Shown here piece by piece: positions 8,854 through 17,495 of a stretch of 64,000 nucleotides of DNA (position 1 is the first letter of the stretch; the number at the start of each line of letters is the position of its first letter). The DNA comes from Bradyrhizobium arachidis (GTDB lineage: Bacteria; Pseudomonadota; Alphaproteobacteria; Rhizobiales; Xanthobacteraceae). The stretch is from the NCBI RefSeq assembly GCF_024758505.1, contig NZ_CP077970.1, forward strand, positions 992,001 through 1,056,000, in the 5' to 3' direction. The notes below the pieces were generated by a model. That model saw nothing but the letters and a program-made list of their open reading frames with translations, was not told the DNA's origin and ran no database searches. Made by a program: the position numbers and the translations under genes.

Positions 8854-9378
8854 ATGCGCAAGACCCTGCTCGAAAGTCTCACCCATGGTTCGCTGACCGA
8901 GCCCGCGCCGCCGCCGGACGAAGCGGCGCTGGCCGAACTCGCCAAACGTGTCGACCTTGCCGCGCAGGCGCGGCTCGGCCGCTCGCTCGCGATCCGTCAG
9001 GTCGATGCCGGCTCCTGCAACGGCTGCGAGCTCGAGATCCACGCGCTGTCCAACGCCTTCTACGACCTCGAGCGCTTTGGCCTGCGCTTCGTCGCCTCGC
9101 CACGCCATGCTGATGTGCTGCTGGTCACGGGTCCCGTGACCAAGAACATGCGGCAGGCGCTGGAGCGGACCTTCAACGCCACGCCCGATCCGAAATGGGT
9201 GGTCGCGGTGGGCGCTTGCGCGCTCGACGGCGGCATTTTTAGGGGCAGCTACGCCTGCGTCGGCGGCGTCTCCGACGTGGTGCCGGTCGATCTGCACATC
9301 AAGGGCTGCCCGCCCACGCCGACCGATCTGCTGAAGGGCCTGCTCGCATTGCTGGAGCACGTCGGCGCGAAGGGGTGA
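8854..9378 (+). CDS. hyfI: HyfI/NuoB-like small subunit with one 4Fe-4S site
   Basis: 174 aa. The NuoB/hydrogenase small-subunit fold is shown by 'DAGSCNGCELE' (Cys55, Cys58), 'VGACAL' (Cys122) and 'KGCPPTPTDLL' (Cys152), the four ligands of the proximal 4Fe-4S cluster, all present. Length is shorter than E. coli HyfI (about 250 aa). Last gene of the operon, 3 nt after hyfG. So the iron-sulfur site is intact while the nickel site of its partner is not. No HyfA or HyfH ferredoxin subunit, formate dehydrogenase or maturation protease gene is nearby. Confidence 0.88.
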   Translation: MRKTLLESLTHGSLTEPAPPPDEAALAELAKRVDLAAQARLGRSLAIRQVDAGSCNGCELEIHALSNAFYDLERFGLRFVASPRHADVLLVTGPVTKNMRQALERTFNATPDPKWVVAVGACALDGGIFRGSYACVGGVSDVVPVDLHIKGCPPTPTDLLKGLLALLEHVGAKG

Positions 9379-9387
9379 GGCGGACTC

Positions 9388-9467
9388 CGTCGTTGCGAGC
9401 GCAGCGAAGCAATCCAGAATCTTACCGCGGTGACAGTCTGGATTGCTTCGCTGCGCTCGCAATGACG
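9388..9467. repeat. Palindromic intergenic repeat between convergent genes
   Basis: Two 31-bp inverted arms (9388-9418 and 9437-9467) match with one difference. Their core, GCGAGCGCAGCGAAGCAATC, is typical of dispersed Bradyrhizobium intergenic repeats. It lies between convergent hyfI and the glycerate kinase gene and could fold into a long hairpin, so it may terminate transcription both ways. Confidence 0.85.
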
Positions 9468-9483
9468 GGGAGGGGCCGCAGCC

Positions 9484-10767
9484 TCACTCCACCAGAATCA
9501 CCCTGACATCGTTCACGTTGGTCAGGGTCGGGCCCGGCAGCAGCAGGTCGCCGGTGGCCTCGAAGAACGTCGTCGCGTCGTTGTTGTCGAGATAGGCCTG
9601 TGGTTCGAGGCCTTGCGCCTTCATCTTCGCAAACGTCGTGGCATCGATCAGGGCGCCGGCGGGATCGGTCGGCTTGCCGCCGCCGCCGTCGGCGCCGTCG
9701 GTGTCGCCGGCGAGCGCCGCAATGTCGGGCGTGTCCTTGAGCAGGTCCGCCAGCGCCAGTGCGTATTCCTGGTTGGGACCGCCGCGACCATTGCCGCGTA
9801 CCGTCACGGTCAGCTCGCCGCCGGAGAGGATCGCTATGCGCTTGCCCTGCGCGCGCGCCTGAAGTGCGAGCCTTGCGTGATCGGCGGCGACCTCACGCGC
9901 TTCGCCCTCGAGATCGGCGCCGAGATCGATCACCTCGTAGCCGGCATCCTTTGCAAGCTTCACCGCGGCATCGATCGACTGTTTTGGGCGCGCGATCAGC
10001 TCGTAGCGGGCGCGCGCAAAGGCCGGGTCGCCGGGCTTGCAGCTTTCGTTGGCGGGATCGTCGAGCGCGCGGCGCACGGCGTCTTCAAGTTCGAGCCGGT
10101 ATCGTGCAACGAGGGCACGCGCATCGGCTAGCGTGGTCGGGTCCGGCACCGTCGGGCCAGAGGCGATCGCGGAGGGATCGTCATGCGGCACGTCGGAGAT
10201 CGCGAGCGTCACGATCTCGGCGGCGTTCTGGCCGGCGCGTGCAAGCCGCCCGCCCTTGATCCGCGACAGATGCTTGCGCACCGTGTTCATCTCGCCGATC
10301 GGCGCGCCCGAGCGCAACAATGCGCGGTTGACCGCCTGCTTTTGCGCAAAGCTGATGCCTTCGACGGGCGCGATCCAGTTCGCCGAACCGCCGCCGGAGA
10401 GCAGCACCAGAAGCAGATCGTCCGGCCCGGCCTGTCGTGCCAGCTCCAGCGTATCGGCCGCGCCCTTCAGGCCGGCTTCATCAGGCACGGGGTGGCCGGC
10501 CTCGACGACGCGGATGCGCCGCGCCGGCACGCCATGGCCGTGACGCGTGGTGGCGATGCCGACCAGACGCTCCGGCTCAAGACCGAGCGTGTCGAGATAG
10601 TGATGCTCCGCCGCCGCCGCCATGGCGCCCGCGCCCTTGCCGGCGGCGAGGCAGATCACCCGGCCCTTCGGCACGGGACGCAGATGCTGCGCCAGCACCA
10701 CGTCCGGATGGGCGGCGGCAACGGCAGCATCGTAGATGGCACGGAGCAGGGGGCGTCGGTCGGTCAT
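9484..10767 (-). CDS. ttuD: Glycerate 2-kinase (GckA/TtuD, MOFRL family)
   Basis: 427 aa, the usual length for the DUF4147-MOFRL glycerate kinase family. It has the N-terminal nucleotide-fold segment 'CLAAGKGAGAMA' (about residues 39-50), the glycine-rich 'LLVLLSGGGSA' (about 145-155), and the C-terminal MOFRL domain with 'GGELTVTVRGNGRGGPNQE' and 'AGDTDGADG'. Family reaction: ATP-dependent phosphorylation of D-glycerate to 2-phosphoglycerate in serine-cycle, tartrate or glyoxylate metabolism. It was once annotated as hydroxypyruvate reductase. Monocistronic, convergent with hyf. ATG at 10767. Confidence 0.92.
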   Translation of the reverse strand: MTDRRPLLRAIYDAAVAAAHPDVVLAQHLRPVPKGRVICLAAGKGAGAMAAAAEHHYLDTLGLEPERLVGIATTRHGHGVPARRIRVVEAGHPVPDEAGLKGAADTLELARQAGPDDLLLVLLSGGGSANWIAPVEGISFAQKQAVNRALLRSGAPIGEMNTVRKHLSRIKGGRLARAGQNAAEIVTLAISDVPHDDPSAIASGPTVPDPTTLADARALVARYRLELEDAVRRALDDPANESCKPGDPAFARARYELIARPKQSIDAAVKLAKDAGYEVIDLGADLEGEAREVAADHARLALQARAQGKRIAILSGGELTVTVRGNGRGGPNQEYALALADLLKDTPDIAALAGDTDGADGGGGKPTDPAGALIDATTFAKMKAQGLEPQAYLDNNDATTFFEATGDLLLPGPTLTNVNDVRVILVE

Positions 10768-10916
10768 GAAGATGCCTTCGTCAAAATTGCCGGAGAGGCC
10801 GCCGCTGCATCGATGCGTTCGGCGTCGCGCTGGATCCGGTCATACCTAGCGCATCGACCGCGAAAGTGTAAGCCGAGCCTTTCAGGCATTCGGTTCTTCA
10901 ATCGGGCGATAGACAA

Positions 10917-10951
10917 ACGAAAAGCCCCCTGCGAAGGTCTCGCAGCGGGCT
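10917..10951 (-). terminator. Intrinsic terminator after binding-protein gene 1
   Basis: On the minus strand a GC stem (AGCCCGCTGCGA / TCGCAGGGGGCT, one mismatch, 10922-10951) is followed by TTTTCGTTTGT. It sits 28 nt past the stop of the gene starting at 12209. Matches the form of the terminators after paralogs 2 and 4. Confidence 0.8.
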
Positions 10952-10979
10952 TCGTTTGTGTTTTTGTTTTGCCGGACGA

Positions 10980-12209
10980 CTAGCCGCCGACGTCGGCGCT
11001 GAGCACCTCGCCGAACAGCTCCCACTGCTCACCCTTGAACTTCATGAGCTGGAACGAACTGATGGGCGCGTAGTCAGTCGCTGACGTATTGATCTTGATC
11101 CCCGGCAGGAGCGCTTCGGTGCGGAAATCCTTCAGGCTCGCGGCCTGCTTCATGACGTTCTCGCGCGTCAGGTCGTCGCCGCACTGCTTCAGCACCTGGA
11201 CGAGCGTCTGGGCGACGCCATAGCCGACCACCGTCAGGCCGTCCAGCTTGTCGCCTTCGGGGAAGTACTTGGCCATGAATGCCGAGAACTCCTTCATGCC
11301 GGGGTCGTTGTCCCACTGCTTGTCGGTCGGGTCCTTCGCGTAGTTGGCGGAAATGATGTCCTGCGCGTTCTCATACCCCGCCGGCTTGATCACGCTGCCG
11401 ACCGAAGCCGAGACGTTGTTCAGGAAGTGGAGCGGTTTCCAGCCGATCTCCGCGTTCTTCTTGATCGCCTGCGCCGCGAATTTCGGCGTGGTGATGTTGA
11501 AGAAGACGTCGGCGCCGGTCGCCTTCATCTTCACGATGTGGGAGTCGATGGTCGGTTCGGAGGTCTCATAGCTCTCCTCGATCACGATCATGCTCGCGGC
11601 CTTGGCACCCAAGCCGTCCTTCAGGCCCTTGAGGTAGTCCTTGCCGTAGTCGTCGTTCTGGAACAGCACGGCGATCTTGGCGTCAGGCTTGTTCTTGAGC
11701 AGATACTTCGCGTAGACCTGCGTCTCGCTCTGGTAGTTGGGCTGCCAGCCCATGGTCCAGGGGAAGTTCTTCGGATCGTTCCACTTGGTGGCGCCGGTGG
11801 CGACGAAGAGCTGCGGCACCTTCTTGTTGTTCATGTACTTCTGGATCGCCGTGTTCGGCGGGGTGCCGAGCGAGTTGAAGATCAGCAGCACCTCGTCGCT
11901 CTCGACGAGCTTGCGCGCCTGCTCCACCGTCTTCGGCGGCGAATAGGCGTCGTCATAAGACACGAAATTGATCTTGCGGCCGTTGATGCCGCCTTCCTCG
12001 TTGACCTTCTTGAAATAGGCGGCCTCGGTCCGGCCGATCACGCCATAGGCCGACGCGGGGCCGCTGTAAGGCATGATGTTGCCGATCTTGATCTCGGTAT
12101 CGGTCGCGCCGGTATCGTATTTCTTCTGCGCGAGTGCGGCGCTCGTCGAGGCCGCGAACAGAGCGAGCGCAACAGACGCAACCGCGAGTTTGCTGGTGAC
12201 AGCAGGCAT
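10980..12209 (-). CDS. ABC transporter substrate-binding protein, paralog 1 (LivJ-like, type I fold)
   Basis: 409 aa secreted protein; signal peptide residues 1 to about 28 ending 'AALAQ'. The mature part opens with 'TEIKIGNIMPYSGPASAYG' and is a Peripl_BP_6 (leucine/amide-binding) domain throughout. I chose ATG 12209, with AAAGGGAGATTGG upstream; the frame extends about 100 nt further but without signal-peptide logic. It is the most distal of four tandem paralogs (others begin at 13608, 15095, 16441) that follow livGFHM. Linked to a pim-type operon, so dicarboxylates or fatty acids are more likely ligands than branched-chain amino acids (inference). Confidence 0.9.
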   Translation of the reverse strand: MPAVTSKLAVASVALALFAASTSAALAQKKYDTGATDTEIKIGNIMPYSGPASAYGVIGRTEAAYFKKVNEEGGINGRKINFVSYDDAYSPPKTVEQARKLVESDEVLLIFNSLGTPPNTAIQKYMNNKKVPQLFVATGATKWNDPKNFPWTMGWQPNYQSETQVYAKYLLKNKPDAKIAVLFQNDDYGKDYLKGLKDGLGAKAASMIVIEESYETSEPTIDSHIVKMKATGADVFFNITTPKFAAQAIKKNAEIGWKPLHFLNNVSASVGSVIKPAGYENAQDIISANYAKDPTDKQWDNDPGMKEFSAFMAKYFPEGDKLDGLTVVGYGVAQTLVQVLKQCGDDLTRENVMKQAASLKDFRTEALLPGIKINTSATDYAPISSFQLMKFKGEQWELFGEVLSADVGG

Positions 12210-12311
12210 TCCAATCTCCCTTTTTTCTTGATGGTGCGCGTAATTTTCTTGAAATGAAATTTTCTTCGGCTGCGCGGCGGCGATTGAATACGATTTGTCC
12301 GAAAGCTTCAA

Positions 12312-12343
12312 GAAAAAGCCCCTGCGAAGAGGTCGCAGGGGCT
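12312..12343 (-). terminator. Intrinsic terminator after binding-protein gene 2
   Basis: Perfect 11-bp stem on the minus strand (AGCCCCTGCGA with its complement, 12317-12343), followed by five T residues. Lies 36 nt past the stop of paralog 2 and upstream of the start of paralog 1, so paralog 1 probably has its own promoter or depends on readthrough. Confidence 0.88.
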
Positions 12344-12378
12344 GCTTCTTTAGTAGACAGTTGAGAACTGCCTACGCG

Positions 12379-13608
12379 CTAGCCGCTGACGTCGCCGGAG
12401 ATGACATCGCCGAACAGCTCCCAGCTTTCGCCCTTGAAGCGCATCAGCTGCAACTGCGAGAGCGGGGCAAAGTCGGTCGGGCCAGTGTTGGCCTTGATGC
12501 CGGGCAGGAGGCCGGCAGGCTCGAAGTCCTTCAGGCTCGCCGCCTGCTTCATCACGTTCGCACGGGTCAGATCGTCGCCGCAGGTCTTCAGCACCTGCAC
12601 GAGCCCCTGCGCCGCGATGTAGCCGTACATGACGCTGACGTCGGCGCGATTGGCCTCGGGATAGTACTTGTCCAAGAACTCGTTCCAGGCCTTCATCGCC
12701 GGATCATTCTTCCATTGGGCATCGGTCGGATCCTTCAGATAGGCGGAAGAGATGATGTCCTGCCCGGCCTCGAAGCCAGCCGGTTTCATGACGGTGCCGA
12801 CCGACACAGAGACGTTGTTGAGAAAATGGGTCGGCTTCCAGCCGATCTCCGCGTTCTTCTTGATCGCCTGCGCCGCGAATTTCGGCGTGGTGATGTTGAA
12901 GAAGACGTCCGCGCCGGTCGCCTTCATCTTCACGATGTGGGAGTCGATGGTCGGTTCGGAGACTTCGTAGCTGTCCTCGATGACGATCATCGAAGCCGCC
13001 TTGGCGCCGAGCCCGTCCTTGAAGCCCTTCAGATAGTCCTTGCCGTAGTCGTCGTTCTGATAGAGCACGGCGATCTTGGCGTTCGGCATCTTGTCCAGGA
13101 TATACTTGGCGTAGATGATGGACTCGATCTGGTAGTTGGGCTGCCAGCCCATGGTCCAGGGAAAGTTCTGCGGATCGTTCCACTTGGTGGCGCCGGTCGC
13201 GACGAACAGCTGCGGCACCTTCTTGCTGTTCATGTATTTCTGGATCGCCGTGTTCGGCGGCGTGCCCAGCGACTGGAAGATCAACAGCACCTCGTCGCTC
13301 TCGACCAGCTTGCGCGCCTGTTCGACCGTCTTCGGCGGCGAATAGGCGTCATCATAGCTGACGAAGTTGATCTTGCGGCCGTTGATGCCGCCTTCGGCGT
13401 TGATCTTGCGGAAATAGGCCTCTTCGGTCTTGCCGATCACGCCGTAGGCGGAGGCCGGTCCGCTGTAGGGCATGATGTTGCCGATCTTGATTTCGGTATC
13501 GGACGCGCCGGTGTCGTATTTCTTCTGCGCGGACGCTGCCGTGGACAGGGTGGCAGCCAGCACGAGGGCGGCCGAGAAGGCCCCCAATCGCACATGCATT
13601 GCAGGCAT
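12379..13608 (-). CDS. ABC transporter substrate-binding protein, paralog 2
   Basis: 409 aa, same architecture as the gene at 10980-12209 and very similar to it through the N-terminal lobe (shared blocks such as 'INGRKINFVSYDDAYSPPK' and 'NNDYGKDYLKG'-like segments). Signal peptide residues 1 to about 27 ('TAASAQ'). Start at ATG 13608, with AGGGAGATCAAG directly upstream, in preference to an upstream in-frame start in a non-conserved region. The C-terminal lobe differs more from its paralogs (hinge and 'NRADVSVMYGYIAAQG' region), which is where ligand preference could differ. Own terminator downstream. Confidence 0.9.
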   Translation of the reverse strand: MPAMHVRLGAFSAALVLAATLSTAASAQKKYDTGASDTEIKIGNIMPYSGPASAYGVIGKTEEAYFRKINAEGGINGRKINFVSYDDAYSPPKTVEQARKLVESDEVLLIFQSLGTPPNTAIQKYMNSKKVPQLFVATGATKWNDPQNFPWTMGWQPNYQIESIIYAKYILDKMPNAKIAVLYQNDDYGKDYLKGFKDGLGAKAASMIVIEDSYEVSEPTIDSHIVKMKATGADVFFNITTPKFAAQAIKKNAEIGWKPTHFLNNVSVSVGTVMKPAGFEAGQDIISSAYLKDPTDAQWKNDPAMKAWNEFLDKYYPEANRADVSVMYGYIAAQGLVQVLKTCGDDLTRANVMKQAASLKDFEPAGLLPGIKANTGPTDFAPLSQLQLMRFKGESWELFGDVISGDVSG

Positions 13609-13724
13609 CTTGATCTCCCTAGATGAGGTTTGAATGTGTCGTTTGTTTTTGTTTGGGAGCGATCGTTGCTCGTCGTTCCGACGCACATTCAATACCCTTC
13701 CAGGGCCGCCAGCAAGAAAAACGC

Positions 13725-13755
13725 CCCGGCGGAACTGTCGCAGGACGCGCGATTT
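13725..13755 (-). terminator. Possible degenerate terminator after binding-protein gene 3
   Basis: Minus strand: a weak GC stem (CGTCCTGCG ... CGCCGGGGCG, imperfect) followed by GTTTTTC. It occupies the position equivalent to the clear terminators of paralogs 1, 2 and 4 but pairs poorly, about 115 nt past the stop. Confidence 0.35.
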
Positions 13756-13868
13756 ATTCGAAGCGGTGCGGAATATTCCGGCGCGTGAGATTTCGCGCGC
13801 CGTTAACGATTGCGCTGAAGTTGCCTCGTTCGCCGCCGACTATTTTTGATTGAGACGCCTTGCAGCGC

Positions 13869-15095
13869 TCACTGGCCGAGTTCGCTGGAGATGACGCTGC
13901 CGAACAGCTCCCATTTCCTGCCCTTGAAGCGCATCATCTGGAGCTGTTCGATCGGCGCGAAATTGTCGGCCGAAGTGTTGATCTTGATGCCGGGCAGAAG
14001 CGTATCCGGCTCGAAATCCTTCAGGCTTGCCGCCTGCTTCATGACATTGGCGCGCGTGAGGTCGTCGCCGCACATCTGCAGCACCTTCACCAGCGTCTGG
14101 GCCGCGCCGTAGCCGAACACGACGGCGCCATCGAGCCTGTTGGCCTTGGGATGGTACTTCTCCAGGAAGGCGTAGAAATTCTTCATGCCGGGATCGTCGT
14201 TCCACTGCGGGTCCGAGCCGTCCTTGGCGTAGGTCGCCGACAGGATGCCCTGCGAGATCTCGAACCCTGCCGGCTCCAGCACGCCGCCGACCGAGGCCGA
14301 GACGTTGGAGACGATGTGCATTGGGTGCCAGTTGATCTCGGCGGCTTTCTTGATGGCCTGGGCTGCGAATTTCGGTGTGGCGATGCTAATGAAGACGTCG
14401 GCGCCGGCCGCCTTGATCTTCACGACATGCTCGTCGATCGCAGGCTCCGAGGTCTCGTAGCTGTCCTCGATCACGATCATCGAGGCTTTGGCGCCGAGGC
14501 CGTCCTTCAGGCCCTTGAGGTAGTCCTTGCCGAAATCGTCGTTCTGGTAGAGCACGCCGATCTTGGCGTCCGGCTTCTCCTTCATGATGTATTTTGCGTA
14601 GATCCGCGCTTCGCTGGCGTAGCTCGGCTGCCAGCCCATGGTCCACGGGAACTGTTTCGGGTCGTTCCACTTGGAGGCGCCGCTGGCCACGAAGAGCTGC
14701 GGCACCTTCTTCTCGTTCATGTATTTGCGGATGGCGCTGTTGGTGGAGGTGCCGAGCGAGTTGAAGATCAGGAGCACCTCGTCGTTTTCGACCAGCTTGC
14801 GCGCCTGTTCCACCGTCTTCGGCGGCGAGTAGGCGTCGTCGTAGGAGATGAACTTGATCTTGCGGCCGTTGATGCCGCCCTCGGCGTTGATCTTGTTGAA
14901 ATAGGCCTCTTCGGTCTTGCCGATCACGCCATAGGCCGATGCCGGACCGCTATAGGGCATGATGTTGCCGATCCTGATCTCGGTGTCCGACGCGCCGGGG
15001 TCATACGCCTTCTGCGCCAGCGCGGGGGTGCTCACTGCACTGCACAAGAGGATCGCGGCCGACAGGGCCGCAAACTGGAAACGGACGGCGGTCAT
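13869..15095 (-). CDS. ABC transporter substrate-binding protein, paralog 3
   Basis: 408 aa LivJ-like binding protein. Signal peptide residues 1 to about 27 ('TPALAQ'), then 'DTEIRIGNIMPYSGPASAYG'. It is more divergent than paralogs 1 and 2: 'SLGTSTNSAIRKYMNEKK', where the others have 'GTPPNTAIQKYMN', and 'NWHPMHIVSNVSASVGG' at the hinge. Start at ATG 15095 with GGGAGACC spaced for initiation; the open frame reaches 15170 but the extra residues do not look like a signal. Exported to the periplasm, partner of the Liv-type permease encoded upstream. Confidence 0.9.
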   Translation of the reverse strand: MTAVRFQFAALSAAILLCSAVSTPALAQKAYDPGASDTEIRIGNIMPYSGPASAYGVIGKTEEAYFNKINAEGGINGRKIKFISYDDAYSPPKTVEQARKLVENDEVLLIFNSLGTSTNSAIRKYMNEKKVPQLFVASGASKWNDPKQFPWTMGWQPSYASEARIYAKYIMKEKPDAKIGVLYQNDDFGKDYLKGLKDGLGAKASMIVIEDSYETSEPAIDEHVVKIKAAGADVFISIATPKFAAQAIKKAAEINWHPMHIVSNVSASVGGVLEPAGFEISQGILSATYAKDGSDPQWNDDPGMKNFYAFLEKYHPKANRLDGAVVFGYGAAQTLVKVLQMCGDDLTRANVMKQAASLKDFEPDTLLPGIKINTSADNFAPIEQLQMMRFKGRKWELFGSVISSELGQ

Positions 15096-15153
15096 TGGTC
15101 TCCCACCCCAATTGGATCGGCGCCGCATTGAACAAGATTGGTGCACAAGGTCA

Positions 15154-15188
15154 ACAAAAAGCCCCCGCAACTGACGTCGCGGGGGCTT
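15154..15188 (-). terminator. Intrinsic terminator after binding-protein gene 4
   Basis: Minus strand: perfect stem AAGCCCCCGC / GCGGGGGCTT (15159-15188) followed by TTTTTGTTG. Lies just past the stop of paralog 4 and in front of paralog 3. Confidence 0.9.
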
Positions 15189-15214
15189 GATGTCTTGACC
15201 GATCGGTCAGCGCG

Positions 15215-16441
15215 TCACTCGGACGCGATGTCGCCGCTGATGATCTCGCCGAACAGTTCCCACTTCTCGCCCTTGAAGCGCTGCATCTGGAGCTGGGCGA
15301 TCGGGGCGAAGTCGGTGGCGCTGGTGTTGAGCTTCACGCCGGGCAGCAGGGTGTCCGGAGTAAAATCCTTCAGGCTCGCCGCCTGCTTCATGACGTTGGC
15401 GCGGGTGAGGTCGTCGCCGCACATCTGGAGCACCTTGACGAGCGTCTGGGCTGCGCCATAGCCGTACACCATGCTGGTGTCGCTCTTGTCCGCGCCCGGC
15501 AGGTACTTGTCGACGAACTCGTTCCACTTCTTCATGCCGGGATCGCTGCTCCACTGCGGATCGGTCGAGTCCTTGGCATAGGCCGCCGACAGCACGCCCT
15601 GGCCGTTCTCGAAGCCCGCCGGTCGCATCACGCTGCCGACCGAGATCGACACGTTGGTGAGGATCTGAAGCGGCTTCCAGCCGAGTTCGGCGGTCTTCTT
15701 GATGGTCTGCGCCGCGAATTTCGGCGTAGCGTAGATCAGCAGCACGTCGGGATTGGCGGCCTTGATCTTCACGATGTGGGAATCCACCGAAGGCTCGGAG
15801 ACCTCGTAGCTCTCCTCCAGGACGATGGTGGACGCGGCCTTGGCGCCCAGACCGTCCTTGGTGCCCTTCAGATAGTCCTTGCCGAAATCGTCGTTCTGGT
15901 AGAGCACCGCGACCTTGGCCTCGGGCTTCTCCTTCATCAGCCATTTCGCGTAAATTAGCGCTTCGCTCTGGTAGGAAGGCTGCCAGCCGATGGTCCAGGG
16001 GAAGGTCTTCGGGTCGTTCCACTTGGTGGCGCCGGTCGCCACGAAGAGCTGCGGGATCTTCTTGGCGTTCAGGTATTTCTGGATCGCGGTGTTGGAGGGC
16101 GTGCCGAGCGGATTGAACACCACCAGCACCTCGTCGCTCTCGACGAGCTTGCGCACCTGCTCCACCGCTTTCGGCGGCGAGTAGCCGTCGTCATAGGTGA
16201 CGAAGTTGATCTTGCGACCGTTGATACCGCCCTGGTCGTTGATCATCTTGAAATAGGCTTCTTCGGTCTTGCCGATCACGCCGTAGGCGGACGCCGGACC
16301 GGAATACGGCATGATGTTGCCGATCTTGATCTCGGTGTCGGTCGCGCCGGTGTCGTATTTCTTTTGGGCGAGTACTGCGCCGGAGGTGAACGTCGCGATC
16401 GCCGTCGCAAGCGCGGCGATTCTTAGTTGTCGCAAGAGCAA
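15215..16441 (-). CDS. ABC transporter substrate-binding protein, paralog 4 (TTG start)
   Basis: 408 aa, first of the four tandem binding proteins after livM (35 nt gap), so probably transcribed with livGFHM. Signal peptide residues 1 to about 25 ('GAVLAQ'), then 'TEIKIGNIMPYSGPASAYG'. The only start that gives a full signal peptide is TTG at 16441, supported by AGAAGGAGACC seven to eight nt upstream. Shares 'INGRKINFVTYDDGYSPPK' and 'CGDDLTRANVMKQAASLKD' with its paralogs. A strong terminator follows it. Confidence 0.9.
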   Translation of the reverse strand: MLLRQLRIAALATAIATFTSGAVLAQKKYDTGATDTEIKIGNIMPYSGPASAYGVIGKTEEAYFKMINDQGGINGRKINFVTYDDGYSPPKAVEQVRKLVESDEVLVVFNPLGTPSNTAIQKYLNAKKIPQLFVATGATKWNDPKTFPWTIGWQPSYQSEALIYAKWLMKEKPEAKVAVLYQNDDFGKDYLKGTKDGLGAKAASTIVLEESYEVSEPSVDSHIVKIKAANPDVLLIYATPKFAAQTIKKTAELGWKPLQILTNVSISVGSVMRPAGFENGQGVLSAAYAKDSTDPQWSSDPGMKKWNEFVDKYLPGADKSDTSMVYGYGAAQTLVKVLQMCGDDLTRANVMKQAASLKDFTPDTLLPGVKLNTSATDFAPIAQLQMQRFKGEKWELFGEIISGDIASE

Positions 16442-16476
16442 TTTGGTCTCCTTCTATCCGTTGGGGGTCGTGAACT

Positions 16477-17493
16477 TCACTTTCTGAGCTTGCCCAGCAA
16501 TTGCTGGCTGACGATCGCAACCTGCCTTGCGCCGTGCGGCACGAGGAAGATGACGAGGAACAGGAGCACGCCGAACACGGCGCCGGAGAGGCCCTTGGAG
16601 ATGCTCTCCGCAATGTTCGGGACGAAGATGATGAAGGCCGCGCCGACGAAGGAGCCGGGCAGCCAGCCGACCCCGCCGACGACCATGCCGAGGAACAGCG
16701 AGATCGCGAGCGTGATGGTGTAGCTGTCAGGTGCCACGAACTGCACGGCGATGGCGCCGAGTGCGCCGGAGACGCCGGTGATGCCGGCGGACACGCCGAA
16801 CGCCAGCGTCTTGTACAGCGCGACGTTAACGCCCATCGAGGAGGCCGCGATCTCGTTGTCGCGGATCGCCATGAAGGCGCGTCCCGAGCGGGAGCGCAGC
16901 AGGTTCACCGAGAAGACGTAGATCGCCACCGTGACCGCGAGCGTGAAGTAGTAGAGCCAGGTGTCCTGCGACACCTTCAGCCCGAACGGCGCGTCCGGCT
17001 TGGTGACGACGAGGCCCTGCACGCCGCCGGTCCAGTGCTCCAGAAAGTTCAGTTTCAGGAGCTGCGGCATGGCGGTGGCAAGCGCGAATGTCGCGAGCGC
17101 CAGATAGACGCCCGACAGCCGCAGCGCCGGCTTGCCGAACAAATACCCGAATCCGAAACAGATCACGCCTGCGATCGGCAGCGTCAACGCGTAGTTGACG
17201 TTGAACTGCTCCATCAGGACCGCCGCCGTATAGGCGCCGACCGCGTAGAACGCACTCTGGCCGAGCGAGAACTGGCCCGAGCCGCCGGTGAGGATGTTCA
17301 GCGCCAGCACCGCGAGCCCGTAGATCAGGAGCATCGTGATCTGGAAGATGATGAAGTTCTTGGCGAAGACAGGCACGATCAGCAGTGCCGCGAGCACCAC
17401 CAGCGAGGTGGTCGTGCCCAGCGTCATGGCCCGCTTCGGAACCGCCTCGACCCTCTCGTGGCCTTCTGCGACGACTTCTTCTGCAGCGCTCAT
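16477..17493 (-). CDS. livM: Liv-type ABC transporter permease (LivM)
   Basis: 338 aa, about ten membrane helices after a charged cytoplasmic N-terminus of about 25 residues. LivM/BPD_transp_2 signatures include 'NILTGGSGQFSLGQSAFYAVGAY' (shown here by its core GGSGQFSLGQSAF, about residues 65-80) and the EAA-like loop 'RAFMAIRDNEIAASSMGVN'. I start at ATG 17493; a TTG six nt upstream overlaps the livH end and is less likely. Two nt separate it from livH. Forms the channel with LivH. Confidence 0.9.
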   Translation of the reverse strand: MSAAEEVVAEGHERVEAVPKRAMTLGTTTSLVVLAALLIVPVFAKNFIIFQITMLLIYGLAVLALNILTGGSGQFSLGQSAFYAVGAYTAAVLMEQFNVNYALTLPIAGVICFGFGYLFGKPALRLSGVYLALATFALATAMPQLLKLNFLEHWTGGVQGLVVTKPDAPFGLKVSQDTWLYYFTLAVTVAIYVFSVNLLRSRSGRAFMAIRDNEIAASSMGVNVALYKTLAFGVSAGITGVSGALGAIAVQFVAPDSYTITLAISLFLGMVVGGVGWLPGSFVGAAFIIFVPNIAESISKGLSGAVFGVLLFLVIFLVPHGARQVAIVSQQLLGKLRK

Positions 17494-17495
17494 GA

